DNA of 6,045 nucleotides, taken from Bifidobacteriaceae bacterium. Its GTDB lineage: Bacteria > Actinomycetota > Actinomycetes > Actinomycetales > WQXJ01. Position numbers and translations under genes: made by a program. The notes under the pieces are model-generated. The model ran no database searches and was not told the origin of the DNA. It saw only the letters and a program-made list of their open reading frames with translations. Numbering within the stretch: position 1 is the first letter of the stretch; every line of letters begins with the position of its first letter. Where the stretch lies: assembly GCA_031278665.1 (NCBI GenBank), contig JAITKC010000323.1, positions 1-6,045 of the forward strand, written 5' to 3'. This document shows, piece by piece, positions 4,139 to 6,045 of the stretch.

Positions 4139-6045
4139 TCACCAACCGCTGGCGATGGCCGATCGGTTGGAGAAGCGGCTGTGGCCAAGGCCCCGGTAGT
4201 AGTACAGACGCCAGTTGGACGGGTCGAGGGCGATGATGTCGACGTTGCTGTCGTAGTCGAACCGGCCCATCACCACGAGCCGATACACATTCCAGCCGTG
4301 GCCGATCTTGGCGCGGGCGCTAAAACCGCCCTTGCCGGTGCCCGGATACTGGTAGAGGCTTCCGTCGGAGGCGATTGAGACGATGTCGTTTCGGCCGTCG
4401 CCGGTCAGGTCGCCCGGGGCGTAAAGCTTGAACCCCGCCCAACCCGACCCGACCTGCGTGCGTCCGCTCAGGAATCCTCCTTTGCCGTCGCCGCGGTAGA
4501 GGTAGAGCTTGCCGGTCGAGTTCTGAATCGCCAAGATGTCGCGCTTGCCGTCGCCGCTCAGGTCGGCGGTCGGCACGGCCGTGTAACCCGACCAACCCGA
4601 TCCGATCTGCCGGGCGGCCCCGACGCTGTTGTCGCCCAGGCCGGGATATAACAGAAGCCGGCCCGAGGAGTCCCGGGCCATCAAGTCGGCTTTGCCGTCG
4701 CCGTTCCAATCGCCGGGGGCGTAGAGCGTGTGAGCCGTCCAGCCGTAGCCGATCCGCACGGCCGCGCTCAAAACGCCGGCGGTGGTGGCCGGGAAGGCTA
4801 GCAGCTTGGCTTTGACCGCGCCGGCTTTGCCGCCCAGGGCGTCGCTGGTCGAGTCGGTGACCAATAGCTGCCCCGCCCCGGCGCCGGTCAGACTCGGCGA
4901 CAGCACCATTTGCTGGACGTGGGGACGCACTTTGGTGTACGGGTCGGTCAGCGAACTGGCCTGTTTGGCGCCGGTCAGCGCCGCCGCCGCGTCGAGCATG
5001 CCGTAGCCGTAGCGGTCGTCGCGCCCGTACGCGCCGGCGTCCTGGGCCGTGTAGATCAGACAGCGCTCGATCAGGGCCGGCGTCAACGCCGGGTAGGTGC
5101 GTTTGATCAGGGCCGCCGCGGCGGCGACCAGCGGGGACGAGAACGACGTGCCGTCGACCAGTTTGACCTCGGCCGCCGCGTTCGCGCCCGCCGCGCTGAC
5201 GGCGGCGATGTCCTCGCCCGGCGCGGTGATGTCGACGTAGGCGTTGAACTCGGAGAACGTCGCCTCCAGGCCGTGGCGATCAGCCGCCGCCACCGATATG
5301 ACCCCCGGGAACGAGGCCGGACAGTTGACCGTGCCGTTGCCGTCGTTGCCGGCCGCCGCGACCACGGTGACGCCGGCTTTGACGGCGTCGTTGATGGCCA
5401 TCGCCAGCGGGTCGGTCGCCCAGTTCGCCTTGGCCGGACAAGACGAGCCGAACGACATGTTGATCACCTTGGCGCCGTCGGCCACGGCCCGGCGCACGGC
5501 CACCGTGATATCGCTGATCGCCAGCAAGTAGCTGCCCGATGCCGCCCGCCCGTCTTCCAGCACCTTGTAGAAGTAGACCGGGCTGTCCCAAGCGGCGCCG
5601 GTGATCGAGGTCCCGTCGTTGCCCCGGGCGGCGATGACGGAGGCGACGTAGCCGCCGTGGATGGCGTCCAGCGCGTTGATTCCGGCCGGCAGGCGGACGT
5701 CGGCGTCGTTGTCGGCCACGTCGTATTTGCCGACGACGGCCGCCAGTTGGGCGCTCGGGTTGGCAGGCAGGGCCGTGTCGATGACCGCGACGGGGGCTTG
5801 GGCGGCCGGGCCGGCGCCGACCAGCGGCCAGGCCAAGTTGAACCGCGCGCCAACGCTTGAGGCCGAAACCCAGGCGCCGGAGCCTTGGGCGTCGCCAAGG
5901 GCGTACTGGGTGCCGTTGCGGTAGTAAGGATCATTCGGATTCGGCAGGGCGAAGGGCTTGGCGTAGCGCTCCAGCGCCACGCCGCGGAAATCGCCCGATT
6001 GCTCAAGCTCCGCGATGACCGACGCCGGGTCGGTGGTTTCGATTG
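4139..6045 (-). CDS. Subtilisin-like S8 serine protease with C-terminal FG-GAP/VCBS repeats (5' end outside window)
   Basis: The frame is open from 6045 to the TGA at 4139-4141, about 634 residues. The GTG at 5980 is internal: 21 well-biased codons precede it and read as an S8 propeptide end (PASVIAELEQSGDFRGVALE), followed by the PNDP-type linker PNPNDPYY. Numbering from that GTG as 1, the protease domain spans about 62-335: catalytic Asp D68 in VAVIDTAL, His H108 in HGGYVAS, oxyanion Asn N212 in AAAGNDG and Ser S279 in DGTSFSSP. The His loop differs from the usual HGTHVAG, but the catalytic residue is kept. A linker (336-410) leads to four repeats of about 50 residues (411-613) with Ca2+-loop motifs. 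The signal peptide would lie beyond the edge; no C-terminal membrane anchor or sortase motif is present, so a freely secreted enzyme is likely. It converges on the Fic-like gene with 10 nt between stops. Substrate unknown. Confidence 0.95.
   Translation of the reverse strand, partial: IETTDPASVIAELEQSGDFRGVALERYAKPFALPNPNDPYYRNGTQYALGDAQGSGAWVSASSVGARFNLAWPLVGAGPAAQAPVAVIDTALPANPSAQLAAVVGKYDVADNDADVRLPAGINALDAIHGGYVASVIAARGNDGTSITGAAWDSPVYFYKVLEDGRAASGSYLLAISDITVAVRRAVADGAKVINMSFGSSCPAKANWATDPLAMAINDAVKAGVTVVAAAGNDGNGTVNCPASFPGVISVAAADRHGLEATFSEFNAYVDITAPGEDIAAVSAAGANAAAEVKLVDGTSFSSPLVAAAAALIKRTYPALTPALIERCLIYTAQDAGAYGRDDRYGYGMLDAAAALTGAKQASSLTDPYTKVRPHVQQMVLSPSLTGAGAGQLLVTDSTSDALGGKAGAVKAKLLAFPATTAGVLSAAVRIGYGWTAHTLYAPGDWNGDGKADLMARDSSGRLLLYPGLGDNSVGAARQIGSGWSGYTAVPTADLSGDGKRDILAIQNSTGKLYLYRGDGKGGFLSGRTQVGSGWAGFKLYAPGDLTGDGRNDIVSIASDGSLYQYPGTGKGGFSARAKIGHGWNVYRLVVMGRFDYDSNVDIIALDPSNWRLYYYRGLGHSRFSNRSAIASGW
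4142..4170. terminator. Hairpin downstream of the Fic-like gene, inside the protease 3' end
   Basis: CCAACCG (4142-4148) pairs perfectly with CGGTTGG (4164-4170), and an inner GGC/GCC stem (4151-4153 with 4158-4160) closes a GATG loop. It starts 14 nt after the Fic-like stop and covers the last codons of the protease gene. No T-tract follows on either strand. It could end or stabilise the Fic-like transcript, but coding constraint alone might explain it. Confidence 0.3.
4142..4750 (-). repeat. Four FG-GAP/VCBS-type repeats at the protease C-terminus
   Basis: Each unit is about 50 residues and starts near a GW: W414, W463, W514 and W563 (numbered from the GTG at 5980), with the protein ending on W613. 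Units 1 to 3 carry Ca2+-binding loops DWNGDGKAD (424-432), DLSGDGKRD (473-481) and DLTGDGRND (524-532). The fourth has the weaker FDYDSNVD (574-581). Such repeats form integrin-like beta-propeller blades in secreted proteins and are often linked to surface or polymer binding. Confidence 0.88.

Noticed and set aside
4910..5860. Plus-strand frame of 316 residues opposite the protease
   Set aside because: It is an Arg/Val/Gly-rich shadow of the S8 catalytic domain, whose catalytic triad is read clearly on the minus strand.

Overview
The window looks like chromosomal DNA of a high-GC actinobacterium. Codon third positions are mostly G or C, GTG starts occur, and a DUF222-HNH (REP13E12-like) protein is present, a family typical of Actinomycetota. 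I cannot place it more finely from sequence alone. No tRNA, rRNA, CRISPR array or insertion sequence is visible.

Layout, left to right: (1) the 3' end of an unrecognised + strand gene (1-258), followed after 4 nt by (2) panB (263-1078, +), ketopantoate hydroxymethyltransferase of pantothenate/CoA synthesis. All the metal and catalytic residues expected from the E. coli enzyme are present. (3) A convergent DUF222-HNH nuclease-family gene (1091-2833, -) carries an unusual Pro/Gly/Asp-rich insert of about 110 residues between its two domains. (4) A divergent, GC-rich intergenic region (2834-3069) holds a 13-bp tandem repeat, an AT-rich island between two GGCGCC palindromes, and a candidate -10 element just upstream of each flanking start codon. 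(5) A Fic-fold gene (3070-4128, +) has an intact frame, but its catalytic motif is rewritten (Arg at the catalytic His position, with Asp, Asn and the first Arg also lost) and its inhibitory glutamate is missing. (6) A convergent subtilisin-like S8 protease gene (4139 to beyond 6045, -) ends in four FG-GAP/VCBS repeats; its 5' end lies outside the window.

The genes do not form a single pathway. The unknown gene and panB are probably co-transcribed. The HNH gene and the Fic-like gene share one divergent control region. The protease is probably secreted and independent. The point most worth following up is the Fic-like protein: it retains the Fic_N, Fic and C-terminal winged-helix architecture but has lost both the AMP-transfer chemistry and its usual brake together. 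This suggests a retained pseudoenzyme or a divergent regulator rather than a decayed toxin.
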